64,000 nt of DNA from Methanocella paludicola SANAE (GTDB taxonomy: Archaea > Halobacteriota > Methanocellia > Methanocellales > Methanocellaceae): NCBI RefSeq assembly GCF_000011005.1, contig NC_013665.1:310001-374000 (forward strand), written 5' to 3'. Position numbers and translations under genes: made by a program. The notes beneath the pieces were generated by a model, which saw only the letters and a list, made by a program, of their open reading frames with translations, was not told the origin of the DNA and made no database searches. Every line of letters begins with the position of its first letter. Position 1 is the stretch's first letter. Below are positions 56,344 through 64,000 of the stretch, one piece after another.

Positions 56344-57450
56344 ATGGAACAACTAGCGACCGCCGGGCGCATCATCCAGCCCCGCCCCAGCTCTATCGTC
56401 GCCGCGCTATACACGTTGCGCGATCTGGACACGGATGTCGCCATTCTCCACGGCCCTCCGGGGTGCTGCTTCAAGCATTCCCGGCTCCTGGAGGAGGACG
56501 GCATGCACGTCGTCACCACGGCGATGTGCGACTCGGACTACGTCTTCGGCGGCCACGACCTGCTCGTGAACGTCCTGGAAAAGGTCATCGACCGGTTCCA
56601 CCCGAGGACCGTGGGCATCGTGGGGACCTGCGCGAGCATGATCATCGGCGAGAACTTTCACCGTGCCGTCGAAGAGGCCGACGTGGAAGTGCCGGTCATC
56701 GAGGTGGAGATCCACGCCGGGTATAGCGATAACACTCATGGGGCGATCGTGACGCTGGAGGCCGCCAATGCGGTCGGCCTGCTGAGCGAGGCAGAACTGG
56801 AAAGGCAAAAGAGAATGCTTCTACTGGCTACGGATATAGAGAAAAAGTTCGGCGCAGCCAGCAAGGACTATATCGAGCCTTCCCGCGGGGACCTGAAATA
56901 CCGGGCAGCCGAACGATTACTTGAATTAATGAGGCAGGGCAAGAGGGGCCTGTCGGTCCTCAACGCAAAGAAGGAGACGGCCTACATGTTCGCCGACATC
57001 AACCTGGCCGTGAGCCAGGCCGCCCGCGCCGTAGGCGCACCTTCGCCGATCACCATCGCCAACCTGGACCCTGACGTAGGGCTCCCGAGGATACGCAGGT
57101 ACGCCACAACGATCACCGCCCAGCTTAAAGAGAATGGCGTCACAATAGACCACATCACCGGGGGGCTCGACGAATACCCAATGAGCGGAGAAAAGGCCGC
57201 CCGCATCATAACGGAAAAATATTCAAACTATGATTACGTCGTGCTCTCGGGCGTACCCCATGCCGTACCATACGAAGCCATCCGGGGCATGGAGATATTC
57301 TCGATCACGAACGGGCCGAGACAGGCGGAGCCCCTGAAGGCGGCCGGGCACGGCCACGTCATGGTGGAAGTGGACCTGCACCCGAAGACGCTCGGCGTCC
57401 ACGGCATGGTCGAGTCGGAGCTCGGGGAGACGCTGAGGAGCATGTTATGA
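56344..57450 (+). CDS. cfbD: Ni-sirohydrochlorin a,c-diamide reductive cyclase subunit CfbD
   Basis: 368 residues, a shortened NifD-like protein. Cys41/Cys42 (GPPGCC), Cys62 ([11 protein letters not shown]) and Cys96 (GTCASMI) are placed to hold the iron-sulfur cluster between subunits. With CfbC it catalyses the six-electron reduction and ring closure that gives seco-F430. Its stop overlaps the cfbC start (ATGA). Confidence 0.93.
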   Translation: MEQLATAGRIIQPRPSSIVAALYTLRDLDTDVAILHGPPGCCFKHSRLLEEDGMHVVTTAMCDSDYVFGGHDLLVNVLEKVIDRFHPRTVGIVGTCASMIIGENFHRAVEEADVEVPVIEVEIHAGYSDNTHGAIVTLEAANAVGLLSEAELERQKRMLLLATDIEKKFGAASKDYIEPSRGDLKYRAAERLLELMRQGKRGLSVLNAKKETAYMFADINLAVSQAARAVGAPSPITIANLDPDVGLPRIRRYATTITAQLKENGVTIDHITGGLDEYPMSGEKAARIITEKYSNYDYVVLSGVPHAVPYEAIRGMEIFSITNGPRQAEPLKAAGHGHVMVEVDLHPKTLGVHGMVESELGETLRSML

Positions 57451-58235
57451 AGAAGCAGCTGGCCATATACGGGAAGGGCGGCATCGGAAAGTCCTCGACG
57501 GCCTCGAACGTGGCCGCGGCCATGGGCGAAAAGGGCATCAGGGCCATGCTCATCGGGTGCGACCCGAAGAGCGACTCGTCCATCACGCTGCTCGGCGGAA
57601 GGCGGATGCCCACCATCATGGACACCCTGCGAAAAAAGGGCTCCATCGAGGAAGAGGACGTGGTATTCGAGGGCTTCAACGGGGTAAAGTGCGCCGAGGT
57701 CGGCGGCCCCGAGCCCGGCGTGGGCTGCGCCGGGAGGGGCATCATCGTGGCCGTCCAGGCGCTGCAAAAAGTATGCGACGCCATGAAAGATTCGGACGTA
57801 ATTATATACGACGTCCCGGGCGACATCGTGTGCGGCGGATTCGCCGTGCCCATCACGAAGGGCATGGTGAGGGAGGCGTACATCATCACTTCGGGCGAGT
57901 ACATGCCGCTCTACGCCGCCAACAATATCTGCCGGGGCCTGAAGACGCTGAACACTCCGCTGTCCGGCGTGATCTGCAACGAGAGGGAGGCGGAGCACGA
58001 GAGGGAGATCGTCGAAAAGTTCGCCGCCGCCCTGGGAGTGCCCATGCTGGCGTACATACCCCGGGACAAGCTCGTGCAGAACTGCGAGCGCGCCGGCAGG
58101 AGCGTCATCGAGGGCGCGCCGGGCTCGGAGATGGCCGGAGTATACCGGTTACTGGCCGACCGCATACTGACGGAAAAAGATAAAAAGGTTCCCGATTCAT
58201 TAGAAGACGAAGACCTGAGGAAGCTAACCCAATGA
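57447..58235 (+). CDS. cfbC: Ni-sirohydrochlorin a,c-diamide reductive cyclase reductase CfbC (NifH-like)
   Basis: 262 residues. P-loop GKGGIGKSS at 9-17; Cys94 (GVGCAGRG) and Cys129 ([10 protein letters not shown]) bind the [4Fe-4S] cluster between two monomers. It donates electrons to CfbD with ATP hydrolysis. It is NifH-like but sits in an F430 operon, with no nifDK nearby, so nitrogen fixation is not implied. Coupled to both neighbours by ATGA overlaps. Confidence 0.94.
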   Translation: MKKQLAIYGKGGIGKSSTASNVAAAMGEKGIRAMLIGCDPKSDSSITLLGGRRMPTIMDTLRKKGSIEEEDVVFEGFNGVKCAEVGGPEPGVGCAGRGIIVAVQALQKVCDAMKDSDVIIYDVPGDIVCGGFAVPITKGMVREAYIITSGEYMPLYAANNICRGLKTLNTPLSGVICNEREAEHEREIVEKFAAALGVPMLAYIPRDKLVQNCERAGRSVIEGAPGSEMAGVYRLLADRILTEKDKKVPDSLEDEDLRKLTQ

Positions 58236-59623
58236 TGACGATGCCGAGGCTCATCCTCGCCGGCGACAGAAGCTCGGCGGGCAAGACGACCATATCGACG
58301 GGCGTAATGTCCCTTCTCCACGAGCGCGGCATGAAGGTCCAGCCTTTCAAGGTCGGGCTCGACTACATAGACCCGAGCTACCACTCACTGGCCACCGGCC
58401 GCCAGGGCGAGAACCTGGACGGCTACTTAATGTCCGAGCAGGCCATCGTCGAGGCGTTCCAGCACTCGGCCGGGGGCTCGGACATCGCTATTATCGAGGG
58501 CGTCAGGGGCCTCTACGAGGGCTTAGAGGCATTGTCCGATATCGGCTCCACGGCGCAGATCGCCAAAATACTAAAGACGCCCGTCGTGCTCGTCCTGGAC
58601 GCGCAGAGCATCACCCGTAGCACGGCGGCCATCGTCAAGGGATACAAGGACTTCGATAAGGGCATCAATTTCAAGGGCGTCATCCTGAACAAGGTCGGCA
58701 GCGACCGGCACGCGGAAAAGGCCACGGCCGCCATCCAGAAGTATACGGGCGTGGAGGTGCTCGGCGCCATCCCCCGGAACAAGGGAATGAGCCTCACCAT
58801 GAGGCACCTGGGGCTCGTGCCGGCACGCGAGGGGGCGTCCCGCGTGGACGACTTCGACGCCCGGATCACCAAGATCAAGGAGATCATCGGCGAGCACGTC
58901 AACCTGGACCGCCTGCTGGAGATCGCGAACGGCGCCCCGAAGCTGAGGACTGGAAAGCAGTCCATCTTCAAGCAGGAAAAAAGCGCCGGCGTCCGCATCG
59001 GCGTGGCCCTGGACGAGGCGTTCAACTTCTATTATAAGGACAACGTGGACCTGCTTCAACTGAAGGGCGCGGAAGTGGTCTACTTTAGCCCGCTTCACGA
59101 CCGCGAGATCCCCGACGTGGACGGGCTCATCATCGGCGGCGGCTACCCCGAGTTCTTCGCCCGCGAGCTTTCAGATAACGGCTCCATGCGGAAGTCGATC
59201 GCGGACGCCTCCGTGAACGGCATGCCCATATACGCGGAATGCGGGGGCATGATGTACCTCACGAGCGCGCTCGAGGACGAGCACGGCAAGAAATTCGACA
59301 TGGTCGGCGTGATGGGCGGGGTGGCCTCGATGAAGCACATCCGGCACATCGGGTACGTCGCCGGCCAGCTCGAAAAGGACACGCCAATCGGCGAAAAGGG
59401 CACCTTCTTCAAGGGCCACGAGTTCCACTACTCAGTCATCACGGACGTGCCGTTCGACGCGAAGTTCGCCTACCGGATGGACCGGGGCACGGGCATCAAG
59501 GATGGCCTGGACGGAATGCTCACGAACAACACGCTCGGCTCCTATACTCATTTGCACGCCGCCTCTTACGTGCCCTTCGCCCGCAGCTTCGTCGACGCCT
59601 GCGTCGAGCACAAAGGGCCGTAA
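58232..59623 (+). CDS. cfbB: Ni-sirohydrochlorin a,c-diamide synthase CfbB
   Basis: 463 residues, CbiA/CobB-like. ATP-binding start [14 protein letters not shown], and a C-terminal class-I amidotransferase domain with nucleophile Cys in [10 protein letters not shown] and later His in GHEFHYS. It amidates the a and c acetate side chains of Ni-sirohydrochlorin using glutamine. In a genome with cobalamin synthesis it could be read as CbiA, but the operon points to F430. Confidence 0.92.
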   Translation: MMTMPRLILAGDRSSAGKTTISTGVMSLLHERGMKVQPFKVGLDYIDPSYHSLATGRQGENLDGYLMSEQAIVEAFQHSAGGSDIAIIEGVRGLYEGLEALSDIGSTAQIAKILKTPVVLVLDAQSITRSTAAIVKGYKDFDKGINFKGVILNKVGSDRHAEKATAAIQKYTGVEVLGAIPRNKGMSLTMRHLGLVPAREGASRVDDFDARITKIKEIIGEHVNLDRLLEIANGAPKLRTGKQSIFKQEKSAGVRIGVALDEAFNFYYKDNVDLLQLKGAEVVYFSPLHDREIPDVDGLIIGGGYPEFFARELSDNGSMRKSIADASVNGMPIYAECGGMMYLTSALEDEHGKKFDMVGVMGGVASMKHIRHIGYVAGQLEKDTPIGEKGTFFKGHEFHYSVITDVPFDAKFAYRMDRGTGIKDGLDGMLTNNTLGSYTHLHAASYVPFARSFVDACVEHKGP

Positions 59624-59819
59624 CGCTATCATGCTGGATACTCTTTTTAAGCGACCGCAGGAAGCGGATGCCTTCCTCAGGAGAAAAAAGTTATTATACA
59701 AAAAGCCAGAAAACAAAGGATGTTAAGCGAAGGGAGATATAACAAAATATATATTGGTTCTTACTAACTTATTGCAATAACAAAAATGGATTAAGATAAA
59801 TTACAGGTCGGGATTTGGA

Positions 59820-62800
59820 ATGGGTTTATTCGATAGAAAACCGAAAAAGGACGATTCTAAGGCGGCTAAACAGCAAAACGAAGAGGAACGGATAAAGAAA
59901 GAGCTCGAGACGCTCGCGGCGATCCTGGATAAGACGGACGTCTCTGAAAAGCCGGCCGAGAAGCCGACGATGAAGCCCATCGTTGCGCCGCCGGCGGAAA
60001 AGCCCGTGGAGAAGCCGGCCGAGGCCGTCCTGAAGCCCGCCATGAAGCCCATCACGGAAAGGCCCAGGGAGGCGCCGAAGGCGCCTATGGCGCCCGTGAA
60101 GCAGACCCTGCCGCCGCAAAAGCCCATCCTGAAGCCCAACATCACACAATCACAGCCCCCCATTCCGGCGCCTAAAGAGAAAGAGGCCGTAAAAGAGGTC
60201 GTGAAGCCGGCGGCCCCTATAAAGGAGCGCGAAGAGGCCAAGCCGCGGCCCGAGCGCGTGGCCCAGCCCGTAGCCCAGCCCGACGTACAGGTATTGAATC
60301 TTTTAAAAGGCCAGATGGAGCGCCAGGTCTCGGAATCCGAAAAGCAGCGCAAGGACCTGGATAAGTTCAGGGAGGAAGTGCAGGCCCAGAGGGAAGATAA
60401 TACCCGGCAGATGGCAGCGATCGTGGATAAGCTCCAGAAGCTCGACGCCTACAAGGACGAGATCAAGCCCGAGGACTTCAGGAAGCTCCAGTCCGGCCTG
60501 GTGGAGCAGAAGAACCTCATCGAGTCCCAGAGCCTTACGCTGAGCTCTATCGGCGAGGAGATAGCATCCCTCCGGGAGTTCGATTTCGAGAGCTACACGG
60601 AGCAGGAAAAGCAGGTGCTCCAGAAGCTCGCAGCAGAGATCAAGGGCCTCAAGGACGCCTACGCCGCGAGCGAGCAGCGCCTGACGGCCATCGACACCTC
60701 CATTGACTCTTACCGGGAGGACTTCGCCTCCCTCAGGACGAACACCGACCGCTATGAAGAAGAGCTGCAAGCACTGAGGGCATCGCTGGACCAGTGTACC
60801 GGCGACGTGAAGACACTGAAAGAGTCCCTCGGCAACTATTCTTCGGATACCGAGCAGGCCAGGAGCTCCATCCAGGTCGTGGACAGCAAGATCAACTCGC
60901 TGCGGGAGGACATCGCCCGCCTGGCCGGGGAGATCAAGGCCGTCCGCGCGGGCAGCGAGGAAGGCCAGACGGTGCTGGCCAGCAACTACGAGAGCGATAT
61001 GAAGGCCCTCAAGACTTCCATGGAGGCTTACCAGGAGTCCATGGTGAAGAGCGTCGAGGACCTCAACGAGTTCAAGTCGACGATAGCCGCGGTCCAGAAG
61101 GATAACGAGAAGAAGCTCGAGGCCGTGGAGGCGTCGTTAAAGCAGTCCACGGCGAAGGAGCTCGCCTCCCTGAACGAGAAGATGTCTGACATCGAAGAAT
61201 CCCTGGCATCCTCGACAAGCAAGGATATTCTGGCAGTCAACGAAAAGATCGTGGTTATCCAGGACTCGCTCCGGCAGTCCACGGCAAAGGAGGTCGCCTC
61301 GCTGAACGCGAAGATGGCGGGCATCGAGGAGTCGGTCAAAGCCTCCACGAGCAGCGACATCCAGGCCCTCAACGAGAAGATGGCCGAAGTCCAGGAATCG
61401 CTCAAGCAGTCCACCGTCAAGGACATATCATCTCTCAACGACAAGCTCGACCTGATCGAGGCCTCCATTAAAGAGACCTCGGGCGTCGAAATATCGGCGC
61501 TATCGGAAAAGATCGAGTCCTACTATAGCGACGTGAGGGCGCTGAAAGTGCAGCTCGCCGAGGCCAGGAACGAGAACAAGGCCCTGACGAAGACACTGGC
61601 GTCGGTGAACGACTCGATGGCCGACATCCGGGCCAGGCTGGACGAGCAGACCAACGACCACATCGCGGAGATGGGATTCGTGAAGGGCAACATGGCCGAC
61701 TTCAAGAACGAGATGAAGCCCGTCAAGCTCTTCGTGGAGAAGTACGGCGAGAAGGTCAAGGCGCTCAAGGACTACTCCGGCATGGAGGATGAGCTGAAGG
61801 CGGTCAAGAACGAGATCGGCGCGAACTCGGACGAGATGGCCACGGTCAGCAAGCTCCTCAGCGACCAGCGCGTCGAGATGAAGGCGATGAAGGCCGTCGT
61901 CGAGAGGCACGCCGAGGACATCAAGCTCGCCAAGGAGTTCAACAAGTCCCGGGACGAGATCGTCAAGCTCAAGAACGAAGTGGAGGCCTATGCGGGCGAC
62001 ATCAAGACCATCAAGGACTTCGTCGCCGACTACAAGGACGAGATGGACAGCATCAAGGGCCTCATCGAGCAGTTCAAGAACGACGCGGAGCACGTCACGC
62101 CCCAGGAGGCCAAGCTCATCAAGGCCGGCCAGTACCTGAAGGCCCAGATCGACCAGGTCAACAACACGTTCGGGGACCTGGACGAGCGGCTCTCGGCCGT
62201 CCGAAAGGAATTCATCAATCTCAACAACATCGAATACCGCTACCGTGCGCTCGAGGATAACCTGAACGCCATGGAGCGGAACCTCGAGAACAAGATCGAG
62301 GTGGAGATGATCACCCGCGTGCGCGAGGCGGAGAACGACCTCGTGGTGAAGATCAGCGGCGTGGAGGAGCGCGTGCTCCAGCAGAGCAAGGCGTCCCACG
62401 AGACGATAAAAGCGCTACAGGACATGCAGACGGCCACAGTGGGCCTGCTAAGGCAGACCCAGTCCGACGTGCTCGGCTCCGTTACCGACGTCAAGTCGGA
62501 CGCGGTCAAGTCGGTCACAGAGGCCGTGAACGAGGCCGCCGGCAACATCGAGGCAATGAAGGCCAGGGCCCAGGAGTTCATCCGGACCACCGAGTCCGAG
62601 GCGACGTCCACCATCAGGTCGGTCGAGGCCGATGCCGTTGGCAACATCCAGAAGAAGCGCCAGGAATCGCTGGCCGAGCTCAACGAAAGCTCCGAACACG
62701 TCGCGGGCGTTGCGAAGACCACCAGAGAAGTGGTCGAGGGAGCGCTCCGCGCTACTCGCGACGATACGCTCAAGTCCATCGACTCGGTCAAGGGCCAGTC

Positions 62801-64000
62801 CGTGAACGAGATCACGGCGGTCAAGAGCCACGCGATGGAGGAGATGACCACCTTCAAGAACGACACCCTCCACGAGGCCAGCGCGCTGAAGGTGACCACG
62901 CTGAGCGAGATCGCCGCGGCGAAGGAGCAGGTCACCGCCGATGTGGAGGCCATGAAGGCCGATTCGACCGGCCGGGTCAACGTGCTCAAGCAGGAAACTA
63001 TTAATGAAGTCCTGTCGCTGAAGCAGGGTACGATTAATGAGGTCACGTCCCTTAAGGAGGGCACGGTGAAGGACCTCGTCTCCCTCAGGAACGAGACATT
63101 CGCCGGAGTACAGTCGCTGAAGCAGGGTACGATTAATGAGGTCACGTCCCTTAAGGAGGGCACGGTGAAGGACCTCGTCTCCCTCAGGAACGAGACATTC
63201 GCCGGAGTAGAGTCGCTGAAGCAGGGCACTGTCAGTGAGGTCGCCGCGATGAAGGAGCAGGCCATCGCTGAAGTGAACGCCACGAAGGGCGACACGATCG
63301 ACCAGGTCCAGTCGCTGAAGCAGGGTACGATCAATGAAGTCCTGTCGCTGAAGCAGGGTACGATCAATGAGGTCATGTCCCTTAAACAGGGCACTGTCAG
63401 CGAGGTCACGTCCCTGAAGGACGGCACGATAAACGAGATCACGGAAACAAGGGACACTGCGGTCGCCACGATGAAAAAGAGCCGCGACGAGGTCCTGGAC
63501 GCGGTCGACGAGTCCAGGGAGAACGTGATGGAGACGGTAAAGACCCTGAACACGGTGTCGAAGCAGGCGGACGAGGAATACTCGAAGCTCTCGGCCAGGG
63601 TCGACCAGGAGGCCAAGTCGACCATGAACCAGATCAGGACCGAAGTCCTCGCCTCCATAAAGCAGGAGAAGGACGGGCTGTCCGGCGCGATCGAGGCCCA
63701 GAAGAAGGACGCCGTCGACGACATGTCGAAGTTCAAGGACGGGCTCATCGTAGCGCTCCGCCAGACCGAGTCCATAGTGCTGTCATCCACGGATAACGCG
63801 CGCATCGTCGCGGAGAAGTCGATGGCGAAGACCAGGGACGAGATCCTGGACACCATCCGGCACACCCGCGAAGATACCATCAAGAAGCTCCTGGACACCA
63901 GGGACGTGGTCATAGCGGCCTCGAATAACTCGAAGGAGGCCGCCCTGGAGGAGCTGTTCAGGTCCCGGGACGAGACCATCAAGGCCATGAAGGAGTCGAA
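59820..64000 (+). CDS. Giant coiled-coil protein with 22- and 11-residue repeats (partial, 3' end outside window)
   Basis: Frame open from ATG 59820 to the window end, at least 1393 residues. Residues 1-35 are basic and charged (MGLFDRKPKKDDSKAAKQQN). About 40-160 is Pro/Lys/Ala-rich and disordered. From about 160 on there is nearly continuous coiled coil with no TM segment, no enzymatic motif and only one Cys seen. Six 22-residue repeats lie at 61143-61538, and 23 perfectly phased 11-residue repeats at 62781-63539. It resembles cytoskeletal, chromosome-organising or length-measuring coiled coils only in a general way; I cannot name it. AT-rich DNA with ATATATAT near 59740-59750 is its promoter region. 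Confidence 0.8.
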   Translation, partial: MGLFDRKPKKDDSKAAKQQNEEERIKKELETLAAILDKTDVSEKPAEKPTMKPIVAPPAEKPVEKPAEAVLKPAMKPITERPREAPKAPMAPVKQTLPPQKPILKPNITQSQPPIPAPKEKEAVKEVVKPAAPIKEREEAKPRPERVAQPVAQPDVQVLNLLKGQMERQVSESEKQRKDLDKFREEVQAQREDNTRQMAAIVDKLQKLDAYKDEIKPEDFRKLQSGLVEQKNLIESQSLTLSSIGEEIASLREFDFESYTEQEKQVLQKLAAEIKGLKDAYAASEQRLTAIDTSIDSYREDFASLRTNTDRYEEELQALRASLDQCTGDVKTLKESLGNYSSDTEQARSSIQVVDSKINSLREDIARLAGEIKAVRAGSEEGQTVLASNYESDMKALKTSMEAYQESMVKSVEDLNEFKSTIAAVQKDNEKKLEAVEASLKQSTAKELASLNEKMSDIEESLASSTSKDILAVNEKIVVIQDSLRQSTAKEVASLNAKMAGIEESVKASTSSDIQALNEKMAEVQESLKQSTVKDISSLNDKLDLIEASIKETSGVEISALSEKIESYYSDVRALKVQLAEARNENKALTKTLASVNDSMADIRARLDEQTNDHIAEMGFVKGNMADFKNEMKPVKLFVEKYGEKVKALKDYSGMEDELKAVKNEIGANSDEMATVSKLLSDQRVEMKAMKAVVERHAEDIKLAKEFNKSRDEIVKLKNEVEAYAGDIKTIKDFVADYKDEMDSIKGLIEQFKNDAEHVTPQEAKLIKAGQYLKAQIDQVNNTFGDLDERLSAVRKEFINLNNIEYRYRALEDNLNAMERNLENKIEVEMITRVREAENDLVVKISGVEERVLQQSKASHETIKALQDMQTATVGLLRQTQSDVLGSVTDVKSDAVKSVTEAVNEAAGNIEAMKARAQEFIRTTESEATSTIRSVEADAVGNIQKKRQESLAELNESSEHVAGVAKTTREVVEGALRATRDDTLKSIDSVKGQSVNEITAVKSHAMEEMTTFKNDTLHEASALKVTTLSEIAAAKEQVTADVEAMKADSTGRVNVLKQETINEVLSLKQGTINEVTSLKEGTVKDLVSLRNETFAGVQSLKQGTINEVTSLKEGTVKDLVSLRNETFAGVESLKQGTVSEVAAMKEQAIAEVNATKGDTIDQVQSLKQGTINEVLSLKQGTINEVMSLKQGTVSEVTSLKDGTINEITETRDTAVATMKKSRDEVLDAVDESRENVMETVKTLNTVSKQADEEYSKLSARVDQEAKSTMNQIRTEVLASIKQEKDGLSGAIEAQKKDAVDDMSKFKDGLIVALRQTESIVLSSTDNARIVAEKSMAKTRDEILDTIRHTREDTIKKLLDTRDVVIAASNNSKEAALEELFRSRDETIKAMKES
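61143..61538 (+). repeat. Six 22-residue repeats in the coiled-coil gene
   Basis: Consecutive 66-base units encode QSTAKELASLNEKMSDIEES-type repeats: positions 61143, 61209, 61275, 61341, 61407, with a sixth degenerate copy at 61473. The pattern ST/S-x-K/S-D/E-I/V-x-A/S-L/V-N-x-K-M/I/L is kept. 22 residues are two hendecads, so the phase agrees with the later 11-residue repeats. Confidence 0.75.
62781..63539 (+). repeat. Twenty-three in-phase 11-residue (hendecad) repeats
   Basis: The 759 bases are exactly 23 units of 33. Consensus x-S-L-K-Q-G-T-I-N-E-V: Lys or Arg at position 4 in every unit, and Val, Ile, Leu, Met or Ala at position 11. Hendecads give a nearly straight or slightly right-handed coiled coil, unlike heptads. 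Confidence 0.85.
63015..63212 (+). repeat. Recent 99-base tandem duplication inside the hendecad tract
   Basis: Copies 63015-63113 and 63114-63212 differ by one base (CAG against GAG in the last codon). Each copy is three hendecads (33 residues). The near identity at the DNA level indicates recent unequal crossover or slippage. Confidence 0.9.

Noticed and set aside
57447-58235. Nitrogenase iron protein (nifH)
   Set aside because: Lies between cfbD and cfbB with no nifD/nifK; sequence and context fit CfbC.
59632-59727. 31-codon ORF after cfbB
   Set aside because: Very short, no ribosome binding site, no motif; treated as intergenic.
61500-62399. Minus-strand ORF of 299 residues rich in Leu, Val, Asp and His
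   Set aside because: Same cause: antisense of GAG/AAG/CTC-rich coiled-coil codons.
62781-63539. CRISPR array
   Set aside because: Repeats are contiguous, in-frame multiples of 33 bases with no unique spacers; they encode hendecads.
62240-63988. Long minus-strand ORF (582 residues) opposite the coiled-coil gene
   Set aside because: Ser/Val/Thr-rich shadow of repetitive coiled-coil codons; the plus frame is open throughout, starts with a sensible N-terminus and shows perfectly phased repeats.

Overview
The window looks like chromosome from a methanogenic archaeon of the Methanocellales/Methanosarcinales type; Methanocella is my best guess, by inference. The evidence is a ten-gene A1AO ATP synthase cluster in the order H-I-K-E-C-F-A-B-D-G, a complete coenzyme F430 pathway (cfbA-E-D-C-B), archaeal aIF2-gamma and RNA polymerase Rpo7, a methanogen-type MsvR redox regulator, TATA-box promoters with frequent Shine-Dalgarno sites, and large Ig/Calx-beta surface proteins. 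Coding DNA is GC-rich and intergenic DNA is AT-rich.

Layout. 1-2159: a partial PHP-domain phosphoesterase on the minus strand and a plus-strand membrane-anchored Ig-like surface protein. 2469-15121: one plus-strand operon for a contractile, phage-tail-like particle: sheath, tube, two tail-assembly chaperones joined by a candidate -1 frameshift site, tape measure, baseplate protein carrying a membrane segment and Ig domains, hub, spike, PAAR tip, gp25-like wedge, baseplate J, tail protein I and two unassigned proteins. There is no capsid, portal, terminase, integrase or lysis gene, so this is a tailocin or contractile injection system rather than a prophage. 15198-15415: a large imperfect palindrome between convergent transcripts. 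15429-22561 (minus): two large surface proteins that share with the first surface protein a TM + two Ig-like units + zinc-ribbon C-terminal module, so the tail operon is bracketed by members of one surface-protein family.

22742-32180: mixed genes: alanine dehydrogenase/ornithine cyclodeaminase family enzyme, rubrerythrin, MsvR with a matching operator, a cytosolic HtrA-like protease, another surface protein, several polytopic membrane proteins, a MazG-like pyrophosphohydrolase, HisF and a tiny zinc-finger protein. 32297-40745 (minus): ATP synthase operon. 40934-44364 (minus): MgtC/DUF4010 membrane protein, small basic protein, DHH phosphoesterase, PRPP synthetase. 44531-46806 (plus): aIF2-gamma, PIN-domain protein, Rpo7. 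46883-52272: a repeated arrangement of metallo-beta-lactamase-fold protein plus PAS histidine kinase, with a cupin between the copies and a decayed gene fragment at 50824-50972. 52435-54458 (minus): M48 protease, membrane proteins, HEAT-repeat protein. 54629-59623: F430 operon. 59820-64000: the first 1393 codons of a giant coiled-coil protein with 22-residue and 11-residue repeats; it runs off the window.

The most interesting system is the tail-like operon together with its bracketing surface proteins. One baseplate protein has a predicted membrane segment and outward Ig domains, which suggests a contractile machine docked at the cell envelope instead of a freely released particle. This is a hypothesis from sequence only.
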